Origin: Yersinia pekkanenii | GTDB lineage: Bacteria > Pseudomonadota > Gammaproteobacteria > Enterobacterales > Enterobacteriaceae | Direction: 5' to 3' | NCBI RefSeq assembly: GCF_001152565.1 | Contig: NZ_CQAZ01000003.1 | Span: forward strand, 124,001 to 188,000 | Length of the DNA: 64,000 bases | In this document: one piece after another, positions 41,338-52,066 of the stretch | Position numbering within the stretch: position 1 is the stretch's first letter | Layout of the letters: every line of letters begins with the position of its first letter | Program-made: the position numbers and the translations under genes | The notes under the pieces: model-generated | Databases searched by the model: none | The model's input: only the letters and a program-made list of their open reading frames with translations | Told to the model about the DNA's origin: nothing

Positions 41338-42303
41338 ATGTATAAAAAACGAGTATTTATTGCCGGACATCAAGGTATGGTAGGCTCAGCTATTGTTCGT
41401 AAACTCAAAGAACGTAATGATATTGAGCTAGTCTTAAGGACACGCAGTGAGCTCGATCTTATGTCTCAAACATCAGTACAGAATTTTTTTAAGACTGAGA
41501 ATATTGATGAGGTTTATTTAGCGGCAGCCAGAGTGGGAGGGATACTGGCGAATAATAATTATCCCGCCAGTTTTATATATGAAAATCTGATCATTGAATG
41601 CAACATAATCCATGCAGCTCATATGGCAGATGTACAAAAATTATTATTTCTTGGTTCCTCATGTATCTATCCAAAATTAGCCATACAGCCAATGAAGGAA
41701 GAGGCGCTCTTGACTGGCCGTTTAGAATCAACAAATGAACCCTATGCGATTGCTAAAATCGCAGGTATTAAATTGTGTGAGTCATATAACCGACAATATG
41801 ATCGCGATTACCGCAGTGTAATGCCAACTAATCTCTATGGGGAAAATGATAATTTCCATGCCGAAAATTCACATGTTATTCCAGCATTACTGAATCGTTT
41901 CCATGAAGCGAAGCAACGTAATGATTCTGAGATAGTTATATGGGGTAGTGGCAAGCCAATGCGTGAATTCTTACATGTAGAAGATATGGCTGCTGCGAGC
42001 ATATATATCATGGAACTTGATGGCGATATTTATAAAAAAAATACTGATCCTATGACTTCTCATATTAATGTCGGGACTGGTATTGATTGTACTATTCGTG
42101 AGTTAGCTGAAACCATATCCAAGGTTATTAATTTTTCAGGTGCATTAGTATTTGATGATACCAAACCTGATGGTGCTCCTCGAAAATTATTAGATGTCAC
42201 CAGACTAGCTAACCTAGGTTGGACTTATAAAATTTCTTTAGAACAAGGACTTGAAATGACTTATCAATGGTTTTTGTATCATCAAGATAAAATAAGAAAG
42301 TAA
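41338..42303 (+). CDS. fcl: GDP-L-fucose synthase
   Basis: 321 residues. [14 protein letters not shown] dinucleotide site, [16 protein letters not shown] and the YAIAK catalytic pair. A bifunctional epimerase-reductase producing GDP-L-fucose, the donor for the GT11 enzyme of this cluster. Confidence 0.96.
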   Translation: MYKKRVFIAGHQGMVGSAIVRKLKERNDIELVLRTRSELDLMSQTSVQNFFKTENIDEVYLAAARVGGILANNNYPASFIYENLIIECNIIHAAHMADVQKLLFLGSSCIYPKLAIQPMKEEALLTGRLESTNEPYAIAKIAGIKLCESYNRQYDRDYRSVMPTNLYGENDNFHAENSHVIPALLNRFHEAKQRNDSEIVIWGSGKPMREFLHVEDMAAASIYIMELDGDIYKKNTDPMTSHINVGTGIDCTIRELAETISKVINFSGALVFDDTKPDGAPRKLLDVTRLANLGWTYKISLEQGLEMTYQWFLYHQDKIRK

Positions 42304-42523
42304 TAGCGCTATATTATTAATGTTAGATAAATAGAGTGTAACTCTATCCTCACTATTGTTTTTATTAACACAATGGTCTGCATATTAAATTAAATGGGCC
42401 ATTCGCAGGCTGCGAGTATATCAGTAAGAACTGAATAGTTGCATACTTCAACCTAAAGTCTTTATTGATTTTTGGATGGTATACTTTTCATCTCAAATTT
42501 TTTAAGATAGGATATAGCTATCT
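42304..42523. other. Spacer fcl-manC
   Basis: 220 bases without a gene; AT-rich, possibly with a secondary promoter. No JUMPstart or terminator seen. It separates two blocks that are often joined in fucose-containing clusters. Confidence 0.35.
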
Positions 42524-43930
42524 ATGTTATTACCCGTAATTATGGCTGGGGGAACAGGTAGTCGGTTATGGCCTTTATCCCGAACACTTTATCCTAAACA
42601 ATTCTTGGCATTAACTTCCGAATTAACAATGTTGCAAGAAACGTTAACCCGGTTAGATGGAATATCCCACCAACCCGCTCTAATTATCTGCAATGAAGAG
42701 CATCGATTCATTATTGCTGAACAGTTACGGCAACTGCATATTGAGCATAGTGGTATTGTGCTTGAGCCTGCCGGACGTAGTACAGCCCCTGCAATAGCAT
42801 TGGCAGCATTGTTAGCGAGATCAAGAGGCGAAGATCCACTACTACTGGTATTAGCTGCTGATCATGTTATCCAGGATAGAACTACTTTTATTGACTCAAT
42901 CATAAGTGCGCTACCTCTTGCAGAAGCAGGTAAGCTAGTGACTTTTGGTATAGTTCCAGATGCTCCAGAATCAGGGTATGGTTATATTTGTCGGGGCATG
43001 AGTGTCGGCGATAATGCTTATAAGGTTGACGCTTTTGTCGAAAAACCTGATCAGTCCACCGCTGAAAAATTTATCGCTTCCGGAGGATATTACTGGAACA
43101 GTGGGATGTTTATTTTTAAAGCGTCGCGCTACTTGCAAGAGTTGGAACTATATCGTCCTGAAATCTTTGCTTCATGTAAAAAAGCTATCGATGGATGCCG
43201 TAATGACTTGGATTTTATTCGACTAAATGAGGAACCTTTTCTCAACTGTCCCGAGGATTCAATCGATTATGCTGTCATGGAAAAAACAAGTGATGCAGTA
43301 GTTGTACCAATGGATGCTAAATGGAGTGATGTTGGTAGCTGGTCTGCACTCTGGGCTTTAAATGAAAAAGACGGCAATGGTAATGTCATTCGTGGCGATG
43401 TATTAATAGAAAATACAAACGATAGTTATATATATTCTAAAAATAAATTAGTTGCTACCGTAGGTGTGAATGACTTAATTATTGTTGAAACCAAAGATGC
43501 GATATTAGTTGCCCATAAAGACAAAGTTCAAGATGTAAAAAGTATAGTGGCTCAACTCAAAAAAAATAGCCGTACTGAACATTTGCAACATCGAGAGGTT
43601 TATAGACCTTGGGGATCGCATGATTCCATCGCCGAAGGCGAGAGATATCATGTCAAACATCTTATTGTGCGCCCAGGTCAGCGTACCGCGATGCAAATAC
43701 ACCACCACAGGGCAGAGCATTGGGTCGTAGTTTCCGGCACGGCTAAAGTATATAGAGGTGATGAGATTTTTTTAGTAACGGAAAATGAATCAACTTACAT
43801 ACCTGTGGGGCTTGCACATGCCATAGAAAATCCCGGAAAATTCGATTTGGAAATTATTGAGGTTCGTAGCGGTAGTTACTTGCAGGAAGATGATATTGTT
43901 CGCATTGACCATAAAAATGCAGGTTATTGA
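42524..43930 (+). CDS. manC: Mannose-1-phosphate guanylyltransferase ManC
   Basis: 468 residues. Pyrophosphorylase motif [12 protein letters not shown] with YPKQF, FVEKPD, and a C-terminal cupin (type II phosphomannose isomerase-like) with [15 protein letters not shown]. Makes GDP-mannose. Stops three bases before manB. Confidence 0.95.
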   Translation: MLLPVIMAGGTGSRLWPLSRTLYPKQFLALTSELTMLQETLTRLDGISHQPALIICNEEHRFIIAEQLRQLHIEHSGIVLEPAGRSTAPAIALAALLARSRGEDPLLLVLAADHVIQDRTTFIDSIISALPLAEAGKLVTFGIVPDAPESGYGYICRGMSVGDNAYKVDAFVEKPDQSTAEKFIASGGYYWNSGMFIFKASRYLQELELYRPEIFASCKKAIDGCRNDLDFIRLNEEPFLNCPEDSIDYAVMEKTSDAVVVPMDAKWSDVGSWSALWALNEKDGNGNVIRGDVLIENTNDSYIYSKNKLVATVGVNDLIIVETKDAILVAHKDKVQDVKSIVAQLKKNSRTEHLQHREVYRPWGSHDSIAEGERYHVKHLIVRPGQRTAMQIHHHRAEHWVVVSGTAKVYRGDEIFLVTENESTYIPVGLAHAIENPGKFDLEIIEVRSGSYLQEDDIVRIDHKNAGY

Positions 43931-43933
43931 ATC

Positions 43934-45310
43934 ATGGATATATTAACTTGTTTTAAAGCCTACGATATTAGAGGCCAATTAGGCAAAGAACTAAATGAAA
44001 ATATTGCCTATCGTATCGGTCGTGCATACGGTGAATTTACAAAATCTAAAACAGTAGTTATAGGTGGTGATGTACGCTTAAGTAGCGAAAAGATCAAGCA
44101 TGCTCTGGCTCAAGGTCTGCTAGATACCGGTACTGATGTGTTAGATATTGGACTTTCGGGTACGGAAGAAATTTATTTTGCAACATTTCACCTCAATATA
44201 GATGGTGGTATTGAGGTTACTGCCAGTCATAACCCTATAAATTATAATGGCATGAAATTGATTCGCGAAGAGGCTAAGCCAATTAGTGGGGATTCTGGAT
44301 TACGCGATATACAGCATTTAGCTGAATTGAATGAGTTTTTACCTGTTGATGAATTAGCCAGAGGGAAGTACAAGTCAATCTGTATTCTTGATGATTACAT
44401 TGACCATCTCATGACATATATCGACCCAGGTTGTATTAATCCATTGAAGTTGGTTGTTAATAGTGGAAATGGTGCTGCCGGACATGTCATAGATGCATTA
44501 GAAGAACGTTTTAAAATTAACAATATACCCCTAACACTAATTAAAATTCACCATGAACCTGATGGTACATTTCCGAATGGGATACCTAACCCATTATTAC
44601 CTGAGTCAAGACAAGACACTACAGATGCTGTAATTAAGTACAGTGCTGATATGGGAATTGCATTTGATGGTGATTTTGATCGTTGTTTTTTATTTAACCA
44701 CAAAGGTGAGTTTATTGAGGGGTATTATATTGTTGGCTTATTAGCTGAGTTTTTTTTACAAAAGGAAAAAGGAGCTAAGATAATTCATGATCCGCGCCTG
44801 ATATGGAATACTCAAGATATTATTAGTAATTTTGGTGGAAAGCCAATTCTATCCAAAACGGGTCATGCTTTCATTAAAGAAAGAATGCGACAAGAAAATG
44901 CTATTTATGGTGGTGAGATGAGTGCTCATCATTATTTTAGAGATTTTTATTATTGTGATTCAGGTATGATACCATGGTTACTTGTTGTTCAATTATTATG
45001 CATAAGAAATAAGAGTCTGGCGCAACTTATTGGTGAACGTATGATAGCATATCCTGTATCGGGTGAAATAAATTCAAAGTTAGCTAATCCTGAAGATGCA
45101 ATTATGTGCATCAAAGAAACCTTCCAAGATTATGCTTTGATAGTCGATGAAACTGATGGTGTTTCTATGGAGTTTGCTGACTGGCGTTTCAACCTTCGTT
45201 TATCTAATACGGAATCTATGATTAGACTCAATGTAGAATCAAAGGCTAATATTGGTTTAGTGAACGAGAAAAAAAAAGAGATACTCGAAATATTAAAAAA
45301 ATATGAATGA
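43934..45310 (+). CDS. manB: Phosphomannomutase ManB
   Basis: 458 residues. Phosphoserine loop [13 protein letters not shown], Mg loop DGDFDRCF, sugar loop [10 protein letters not shown]. Converts mannose-6-P to mannose-1-P for ManC. The ManC-ManB-Gmd-Fcl set is complete for GDP-L-fucose. Confidence 0.95.
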   Translation: MDILTCFKAYDIRGQLGKELNENIAYRIGRAYGEFTKSKTVVIGGDVRLSSEKIKHALAQGLLDTGTDVLDIGLSGTEEIYFATFHLNIDGGIEVTASHNPINYNGMKLIREEAKPISGDSGLRDIQHLAELNEFLPVDELARGKYKSICILDDYIDHLMTYIDPGCINPLKLVVNSGNGAAGHVIDALEERFKINNIPLTLIKIHHEPDGTFPNGIPNPLLPESRQDTTDAVIKYSADMGIAFDGDFDRCFLFNHKGEFIEGYYIVGLLAEFFLQKEKGAKIIHDPRLIWNTQDIISNFGGKPILSKTGHAFIKERMRQENAIYGGEMSAHHYFRDFYYCDSGMIPWLLVVQLLCIRNKSLAQLIGERMIAYPVSGEINSKLANPEDAIMCIKETFQDYALIVDETDGVSMEFADWRFNLRLSNTESMIRLNVESKANIGLVNEKKKEILEILKKYE

Positions 45311-45418
45311 GTATATTGGGATGTTTCTGTAGTCCGTATATCATGTTAATAACAGACTAATTATTATTAAATAATATACTCGAATGAAATATATAATATT
45401 AAGGGAGGTAACAGCATA

Positions 45419-46444
45419 ATGATGGTTAAAATAGTCGCTGTGTTTATGTTTTTTATGTTATCGACAATCTTAACGTTGGTGTTACGTAAGTATGCATTAA
45501 AAAATAATATTATTGATACGCCTAACTCACGTAGTTCGCATGTGATTCCAACTCCAAGAGGAGGTGGTGTCGCGATAGTTGTTAGTTTCCTCTGTGGGAT
45601 AGCCATTTTCTATTTCCAAGGTTATCTGCCAGGTTTAACGGCTATAGGGCTAGTGGTGTCTGGTGGGATAATCGCGCTGATTGGCTTCTGGGATGACCAT
45701 GGGCATATTGCTGCCCGCTGGCGTCTTTTAGCACATTTTTCTGCCGCCGCATTTTTACTATTTTGCTTAGGTGGGTTCCCGATATTAACTTTTTCAGGAT
45801 ATGTTATCAATCTCGGGATTTTTGGTAATATTTTGGGGTTGTTATTTCTAGTGTGGATGCTGAATCTCTATAATTTTATGGATGGTATTGACGGTTTAGC
45901 CAGTGCTCAAGCTGTAACCACCTGTATTGGTGCAATAGTCATCTATCTTATAAGTGGTGATCACATCGAACTGGACAGTTATCTGGTTCTTTGGTTGCTC
46001 GCAAGTACAGTTTTAGGATTTTTACTGTGGAATTTTCCACCGGCAAAAATATTTATGGGAGATGCCGGTAGTGGGTTTCTGGGGCTAATTATTGGTTCCT
46101 TAGTAATAAGTGCTGGCTGGATAGAAACAAAATTCTTCTTCTGTTGGTTGATCTTATTGGCTGTATTTATTGTCGATGCTACATGGACTTTGGCGCGTAG
46201 AGTGCTCGGTGGTTTTAAAGTTTATGAAGCCCATCGAAGCCACGGCTACCAAATTGCGGCCAGAAAATTTAAAAGACATTTACCGGTTACATTATCTGCT
46301 ATTGCTATAAACATTGTCTGGCTATTTCCTATTGCACTGCTGGTTGGGTTAAATATGGTTAATCCAATAATAGCGCTAATTATTTCCTACATCCCTGTTA
46401 TGTATATTGATTATAAACTTAATGCAGGTGTTAATAATAGTTAA
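45419..46444 (+). CDS. WecA/WbcO-type undecaprenyl-phosphate sugar-1-P transferase
   Basis: 341 residues, GGGAGGT nine bases before ATG 45419. About ten membrane segments. PNPT-family motifs: DTPNSRSSHVIPTPRGGG, NFMDGIDGLA, FMGDAGSGFLG and the sugar-specific loop AHRSHGYQIAAR. It starts the oligosaccharide by moving HexNAc-type sugar-1-phosphate to undecaprenyl phosphate; resembles WbcO and WbpL. The sugar is probably FucNAc, QuiNAc or GalNAc, given the neighbouring dehydratase and epimerase. Confidence 0.88.
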   Translation: MMVKIVAVFMFFMLSTILTLVLRKYALKNNIIDTPNSRSSHVIPTPRGGGVAIVVSFLCGIAIFYFQGYLPGLTAIGLVVSGGIIALIGFWDDHGHIAARWRLLAHFSAAAFLLFCLGGFPILTFSGYVINLGIFGNILGLLFLVWMLNLYNFMDGIDGLASAQAVTTCIGAIVIYLISGDHIELDSYLVLWLLASTVLGFLLWNFPPAKIFMGDAGSGFLGLIIGSLVISAGWIETKFFFCWLILLAVFIVDATWTLARRVLGGFKVYEAHRSHGYQIAARKFKRHLPVTLSAIAINIVWLFPIALLVGLNMVNPIIALIISYIPVMYIDYKLNAGVNNS

Positions 46445-46519
46445 CCGATTGGCTTTATAAACTAACTAATTTAATTCACTCGTTAAAAATGGCGCATTCT
46501 ATCTTGGGGTTGGTATTAT

Positions 46520-48436
46520 ATGTTTTTCGTATTTTTATTATCTTTACCAAGACCTATTAAACGAATTATTATGCTGTTGTTAGATACTATTCTAATTATT
46601 TTGGCATATTGGGGCGCTTTCTGGGTACGATTGGATGTAGATAGTCCCTTTACCAGTGTTGAACAATGGGCGGCATTGGCTGCTATTATACCACCGACTC
46701 TTTTGGTCTACATTCGACTTGGTTTGTACCGGACGGTACTACGCTATGTCAGTGCGAAGATTGTCACTACCGTGATGATTGGTGTGATACTTTCCTCCGG
46801 TCTACTGGTATTGGGTTCCTATTTCTTGGGCATATACTTACCAAGAACAGTCTCTGTGATGTTCTTTATTTTCTCGTTAGTATTAATATGTGGCTCTCGA
46901 TTGTTCTTTCGTATGCTATTAAACTATGGTGTCAGAGGGCAGATTCCAGTAGTGATTTATGGTGCGGGTGCATCAGGTAGACAATTATTACCTGCTCTGA
47001 TGCAAGCAAGTGAATATTTTCCAATTGCGTTTATTGACGATAATCCTAAACTGCATAAAGCCGTTATTCATGGCGTTACAGTTTACCCCTCAGAAAAACT
47101 AGAATATCTAATTGGTCGCTATGGTATCAAGAAGGTATTGCTCGCAATGCCAAGTGTTAGCCAAAGTCAGCGTCGAGCTGTTATTGGTAAACTCGAAAAT
47201 CTTTCTTGCGAGGTTCTATCTATCCCTGGAATGTCCGACTTAGTTGAAGGTCGAGCACAAATCAGTAGCTTAAAAAAAGTGTCAATTGAGGAATTATTGG
47301 GACGCGATCCTGTCGTGCCAGATGGAAAGTTATTAGCTAAAAATATCACTGGAAAAGTGGTCATGGTTACTGGGGCTGGCGGGTCAATTGGTTCAGAGCT
47401 ATGTCGTCAAATTATTGTCGAAAAACCAAGCTTATTAATTCTCTTTGATGTTTCTGAATTTTCACTTTACTCCATCGAAAATGAAATAGCATCGATCTGT
47501 CGAAATAATAAAATTGATACTGAGTTTGTAGCATTGCTTGGTTCTGTGCAAAGTGAAAAGAGGTTAGTCCAAGTCATGACTAGCTTCCAGGTTAATACCG
47601 TTTATCATGCTGCTGCCTACAAACATGTCCCACTTGTCGAGAATAATGTGGTTGAGGGCGTGAGAAACAATATATTCGGTACGCTCTATTGCGCCAAAGC
47701 TGCAATCAAGTCTGGGGTGGAAAAATTTGTTTTAATTTCTACGGATAAAGCCGTGCGGCCAACCAATACCATGGGAGCCACTAAGAGAATGGCTGAGCTT
47801 GTATTGCAGGCATTATCTAAAGAACAAGATAAGACAAAATTTTGTATGGTTCGCTTTGGCAATGTACTCGGTTCTTCAGGTTCAGTCGTACCTCTCTTTA
47901 AGAAACAAATCGCTGAGGGCGGCCCGATCACTCTTACTCATAAAGATATTATTCGCTACTTCATGACCATTCCTGAAGCGGCTCAGCTTGTTATTCAGGC
48001 CGGTGCAATGGGGCAAGGTGGCGATGTTTTTGTATTAGATATGGGTGAGCCGGTTAAAATTATTGATTTGGCAAAGCGGATGATTAATCTTTCTGGTCTT
48101 TCAATTAAGAGTGACGAAAATCCTGATGGTGATATTGCGATAGAGATATTAGGTTTGCGGCCTGGCGAGAAGTTATACGAAGAGTTACTAATCGGTGAAT
48201 CTGTGCAAAACACCTATCATCCACGAATTATGACCGCAACTGAAGTTATGCTTGAATGGGATAATTTGAGTGCTTTACTAAACAGGATTGAAACTGCCTG
48301 CGATGACTTTAATTATGAATCTATTCGTTCGTTATTATTAGAAGCACCCGCTGGATTTCAACCAACAGATGGTATCTGCGACTTGGTTTGGCAAAAGACT
48401 CACGACGAAAATGCAAAACACATTAGTGTTCATTGA
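46520..48436 (+). CDS. WbpM/WbcP-type UDP-HexNAc 4,6-dehydratase
   Basis: 638 residues: four N-terminal membrane helices, a first NAD-like domain (YGAGASGRQLLPAL), then the catalytic SDR domain (VTGAGGSIGSELCRQI). The catalytic pair is MxxxK (NTMGATKR), Met in place of the usual Tyr, as in WbpM. The SMK-type enzyme makes the UDP-4-keto-6-deoxy-GlcNAc intermediate for QuiNAc, FucNAc or the keto sugar itself. No clear C4-reductase is beside it, so the 4-keto sugar (Sug) may be used directly, as reported for O:3 outer core. Confidence 0.88.
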   Translation: MFFVFLLSLPRPIKRIIMLLLDTILIILAYWGAFWVRLDVDSPFTSVEQWAALAAIIPPTLLVYIRLGLYRTVLRYVSAKIVTTVMIGVILSSGLLVLGSYFLGIYLPRTVSVMFFIFSLVLICGSRLFFRMLLNYGVRGQIPVVIYGAGASGRQLLPALMQASEYFPIAFIDDNPKLHKAVIHGVTVYPSEKLEYLIGRYGIKKVLLAMPSVSQSQRRAVIGKLENLSCEVLSIPGMSDLVEGRAQISSLKKVSIEELLGRDPVVPDGKLLAKNITGKVVMVTGAGGSIGSELCRQIIVEKPSLLILFDVSEFSLYSIENEIASICRNNKIDTEFVALLGSVQSEKRLVQVMTSFQVNTVYHAAAYKHVPLVENNVVEGVRNNIFGTLYCAKAAIKSGVEKFVLISTDKAVRPTNTMGATKRMAELVLQALSKEQDKTKFCMVRFGNVLGSSGSVVPLFKKQIAEGGPITLTHKDIIRYFMTIPEAAQLVIQAGAMGQGGDVFVLDMGEPVKIIDLAKRMINLSGLSIKSDENPDGDIAIEILGLRPGEKLYEELLIGESVQNTYHPRIMTATEVMLEWDNLSALLNRIETACDDFNYESIRSLLLEAPAGFQPTDGICDLVWQKTHDENAKHISVH

Positions 48437-48491
48437 CGGTTTTTAGGCTGTTATCTAATCATGTTTGCATTTTATTGTTTATGGAAATGAT

Positions 48492-49508
48492 ATGAAGAAT
48501 GTTGCATTTGTAATCACAAAATCAATTATTGGCGGTGCCCAAGGTTGGGTTATAGAGCAAGTTAAGCTTCTTAAAGAAGATTGTAGAGTTATTTTGATAA
48601 CCTCTGAACCAGGTTGGTTAACTGAAACAATTGTCTGTGACAAAGTGGTTATTATTCCTGAAATCAGAAAAATGGCCAGTATTAAGGCTATTTACGCTTT
48701 GTATAAGACACTTAAAGAAAACAAAATTGATATTGTTGTATCCAGTTCTGCTAATGCTGGTCTTTATAGTCGGTTAGCTCGTTTGTTCTTGCGTTTCCGT
48801 GGTGTGTATGTTTCTCATGGATGGTCATGTATTTACAATGGTAACGTATTGAAGTCCGTATTTTGTTATATTGAAAAATTATTATCAAATATCACGGATG
48901 TTATATGGTGTGTTTCACAAAGTGATGCTGATAAAGCGGTTAACATTATTGGTATCAAGCCTGAAAAAATAGTAACTCAACTGAATGCTATAACACCATT
49001 AGTTGAGCGGCCAGATCGCCCGCACCAGAATAAAATTATTTATGTTTGCAGATTAGCCTATCCAAAACGGCCTGATTTAATGTTAAAAGTAGCCGTTGCT
49101 AATCCTCAATACCATCTCGATATTGTTGGTGATGGTGAGTATTATCATGATCTTAAAAAAGAATATAATAGTTATGAAAATATTCATTTTTACGGTGAAA
49201 TTAAAGGGTTCGACAAATTTAATGAGTATGATGTATTTGTATTAACATCAGAAAGTGAAGGTTTACCTATGGCTGCAATTGAAGCTACGAGTGCCAGCCT
49301 ACCGGTTATTTTGAGTAATGTAGGTGGTTGTGGTGAGGTTGTTGACCAAAATGGTATCTTAATCGAGAATACGACAGCAGCATTAGATGCTGCTCTTAAT
49401 ACTGTATTTTCAAATTATGATTCATTCTATAAAGGCGCTCAGAAGCAAAAGAATAAATTTAATATCAATAATGTTAAAGACAAATGTCGGGAAATTATTC
49501 TTGGGTAA
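48492..49508 (+). CDS. Family 4 glycosyltransferase (WbcQ-like)
   Basis: 338 residues from ATG 48492 (MKNVAFVITKSIIGGAQGWV). GT-B fold; the C-terminal domain has the EX7E motif ESEGLPMAAIEA and GGCGEVVDQNGILIEN. Cytosolic, adds one sugar to the lipid-linked chain. Its place between the WbpM-type enzyme and the epimerase matches wbcQ of the Y. enterocolitica O:3 outer-core cluster; substrate not visible. Confidence 0.82.
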   Translation: MKNVAFVITKSIIGGAQGWVIEQVKLLKEDCRVILITSEPGWLTETIVCDKVVIIPEIRKMASIKAIYALYKTLKENKIDIVVSSSANAGLYSRLARLFLRFRGVYVSHGWSCIYNGNVLKSVFCYIEKLLSNITDVIWCVSQSDADKAVNIIGIKPEKIVTQLNAITPLVERPDRPHQNKIIYVCRLAYPKRPDLMLKVAVANPQYHLDIVGDGEYYHDLKKEYNSYENIHFYGEIKGFDKFNEYDVFVLTSESEGLPMAAIEATSASLPVILSNVGGCGEVVDQNGILIENTTAALDAALNTVFSNYDSFYKGAQKQKNKFNINNVKDKCREIILG

Positions 49509-49547
49509 TCAAATCGGCCTTAATAACTTAAATCCAATAGGTAAACC

Positions 49548-50561
49548 ATGACTATTTTAGTGACTGGCGGCGCAGGTTATATTGGCTCGCATACAGTATT
49601 GACATTGTTAGAGCAAGCTGATGATGATGTGGTTGTATTGGATAATTTATCTAACGCTTCTGCTGAGTCCTTACTACGAGTCTCTACACTCACCGGCCGT
49701 AATGCGATATTTTATCAAGGTGATGTATTAGATAGAGGTTGCCTTAAAAGGGTATTTTCTGATCATAAAATTGATTCCGTTATTCATTTTGCTGGTTTGA
49801 AATCAGTGGGTGAATCAGTAGTTAAACCGATTGAGTATTATCAAAATAACGTTATTGGCTCCATTGTTTTGCTTGAGGAGATGGTGGCTGCTGGTGTAAC
49901 AAAACTTATTTTTAGTTCATCAGCTACTGTGTATGGCGACCCTGAATTTATTCCCTTGACTGAAGATGCCCGCACTGGCGGCACAACAAATCCTTATGGT
50001 TCATCTAAGGTTATGGTTGAGCAAATATTGAAAGATTTCTCTGTGGCCCATCCGGATTTTTCTATCACGGCGCTACGCTACTTTAATCCCGTCGGTGCCC
50101 ATCCATCAGGTTTAATTGGTGAAGACCCAAATGGTATACCTAACAACTTGTTGCCTTTTATAACACAAGTTGCGATTGGAAAACTCCCCAAATTAGCGGT
50201 CTATGGTAATGATTATCCTACCGTCGATGGCTCAGGTGTTCGAGATTATATTCATGTAATGGATCTTGCTGAAGGGCATCTTTGTGCACTTAACAAACTG
50301 ACCAAAGGATTCAAGGTTTATAATTTGGGATCGGGTACGGGGTATTCTGTGCTACAGATGATTACGGAATTTGAACGTATATCCGGCAAAAAGGTTCCTT
50401 ATCACATAGTCGCTCGGCGCTCTGGCGACATAGCCGAATGTTGGGCAAGTGCAGAGTTGGCACTTAAAGAATTAGATTGGAAAGCCAAAAGAAGTTTAAC
50501 GGATATGTTAACGGATGCGTGGAACTGGCAACAGTCCAATCCAAATGGCTATGTTCGCTGA
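49548..50561 (+). CDS. gne: UDP-HexNAc 4-epimerase (Gne/GalE family)
   Basis: 337 residues; [11 protein letters not shown], catalytic YGSSK, GalE length. The residue matching E. coli GalE Tyr299 is Cys298 (GDIAECWAS, against AYW). A small residue at this gate opens the pocket for N-acetylated sugars, so UDP-GlcNAc/UDP-GalNAc interconversion is predicted besides UDP-Glc/UDP-Gal. Last gene of the cluster, next to gsk, as gne in Y. enterocolitica O:3. Confidence 0.88.
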   Translation: MTILVTGGAGYIGSHTVLTLLEQADDDVVVLDNLSNASAESLLRVSTLTGRNAIFYQGDVLDRGCLKRVFSDHKIDSVIHFAGLKSVGESVVKPIEYYQNNVIGSIVLLEEMVAAGVTKLIFSSSATVYGDPEFIPLTEDARTGGTTNPYGSSKVMVEQILKDFSVAHPDFSITALRYFNPVGAHPSGLIGEDPNGIPNNLLPFITQVAIGKLPKLAVYGNDYPTVDGSGVRDYIHVMDLAEGHLCALNKLTKGFKVYNLGSGTGYSVLQMITEFERISGKKVPYHIVARRSGDIAECWASAELALKELDWKAKRSLTDMLTDAWNWQQSNPNGYVR

Positions 50562-50640
50562 ATACCCGGTTCTCTCAGAAATATCGTAATATGTGCTAAA
50601 ATTCCTTATCTTTTCATCTTCACATTTGTAACCCAAAACA

Positions 50641-51945
50641 ATGAAATTTCCTGGTAAACGCAAATCTAAGCACTATTTCCCTGTTAATGCCCGTGATCCA
50701 TTATTGCAACCGGCGCAGACAGAAAATGAAGTGAGTACGTCTTATATTGTTGGCATTGATCAAACGCTGGTTGATATTGAAGCGAAGGTCGATGAGAACT
50801 TTATTGCGCGTTATGGCCTTAGTCAGGGGCACTCTTTGGTGATCGAAGATGATGTTGCTGAACGTCTTTATCAGGAACTGATATTCAATGGACTGATTAC
50901 TCACGAGTTTGCTGGCGGTACCATCGGTAATACGTTGCACAACTATTCGGTATTAGCCGATGACCGCTCCATTCTTTTGGGTACCATGTGTAGCAATATC
51001 AAGATTGGCAGTTATGCCTATCGTTACCTATGTAATACCTCTAGCCGTACTGATTTGAACTATTTGCAGGCCGTTGATGGCGCTATCGGCCGCTGCTTTA
51101 CCTTAATTACGGATAATGGTGAGCGGACATTTGCTATTAGCCCTGGTCACATGAATCAGTTACGGCCGGAAAGTATTCCTGAAGATGTTATTGCTGGTGC
51201 ATCAGCACTGGTACTGACTGCTTATCTGGTACGCTGCAAACCAGGTGAGCCGATGCCAGATGCTACGATGCAGGCCATTAGTTATGCGAAGAAACATAAT
51301 GTTCCCGTTGTGATGACACTAGGAACGAAATACGTCATTGCAGATAATCCGCAGTGGTGGCGTGACTTCCTTAATGAACATGTTTCTATTGTAGCGATGA
51401 ATGAAGACGAAGCTTATGAATTGACAGGCTTGAATGATCCGTTGATGGCCTCTGATATGACACTAAACTGGGTTGATTTAGTACTCTGTACCGCCGGCCC
51501 TAATGGGCTTTATATGGCAGGTTATACGGAAGAGATGAATAAACGTCAGACTCAGCATCCATTATTACCTGGTGCTATTGCAGAATTTAATCTATACGAA
51601 TTCAGCAGGGCGATGCGCAAAGAGCATTGCGATAATCCGTTGCGTATCTATTCCCACATAGCCCCGTACATGGGGGGGCCAGAGAAAATAATGAATACCA
51701 ACGGGGCTGGGGATGGGGCATTATCCGCGGTGTTACATGATATTGCCGCTAATGGCTATCATCGTAATAATGTTCCGAACTCTAGCAAACATGTTCGCAG
51801 CTATCTTAGCTATTCCTCGTTGGCACAAGTGTGCAAATACGCCAATCGGGTCAGTTATCAGGTATTGAATCAACATTCACCACGGTTAACGCGTGGTTTA
51901 CCTGAACGGGAAGACAGTTTAGAAGAGTCTTACTGGGAACGATAA
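50641..51945 (+). CDS. gsk: Inosine-guanosine kinase
   Basis: 434 residues, PfkB/ribokinase family, with the C-terminal anion-hole motif NTNGAGDGALSAV. Phosphorylates guanosine and inosine in purine salvage. Right border of the polysaccharide locus. Confidence 0.96.
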   Translation: MKFPGKRKSKHYFPVNARDPLLQPAQTENEVSTSYIVGIDQTLVDIEAKVDENFIARYGLSQGHSLVIEDDVAERLYQELIFNGLITHEFAGGTIGNTLHNYSVLADDRSILLGTMCSNIKIGSYAYRYLCNTSSRTDLNYLQAVDGAIGRCFTLITDNGERTFAISPGHMNQLRPESIPEDVIAGASALVLTAYLVRCKPGEPMPDATMQAISYAKKHNVPVVMTLGTKYVIADNPQWWRDFLNEHVSIVAMNEDEAYELTGLNDPLMASDMTLNWVDLVLCTAGPNGLYMAGYTEEMNKRQTQHPLLPGAIAEFNLYEFSRAMRKEHCDNPLRIYSHIAPYMGGPEKIMNTNGAGDGALSAVLHDIAANGYHRNNVPNSSKHVRSYLSYSSLAQVCKYANRVSYQVLNQHSPRLTRGLPEREDSLEESYWER

Positions 51946-51982
51946 TATACCCGTCATCTTTCAAACTGTAGGGCGTTGGCTG
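51946..51982. repeat. ERIC-like repeat end, single arm
   Basis: TATACCCGTCATCTTTCAA followed by CTGTAGGGCGTTGGCTG directly after the gsk stop. The same motif opens the elements at 53775 and 58949; the opposite arm is not visible here. Confidence 0.6.
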
Positions 51983-52007
51983 TTCTCGTTCAGCAGATAA
52001 ACAAACA

Positions 52008-52034
52008 GGGCCGGCAATATGCTGGCCCTGTTTG
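52008..52034. terminator. Bidirectional terminator gsk / ybaL
   Basis: CAGGGCCGGC/GCTGGCCCTG stem with one mismatch, then TTTGTTTT. Confidence 0.8.
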
Positions 52035-52066
52035 TTTTGTATTATGTTGGATCGCCGCAATATAAT

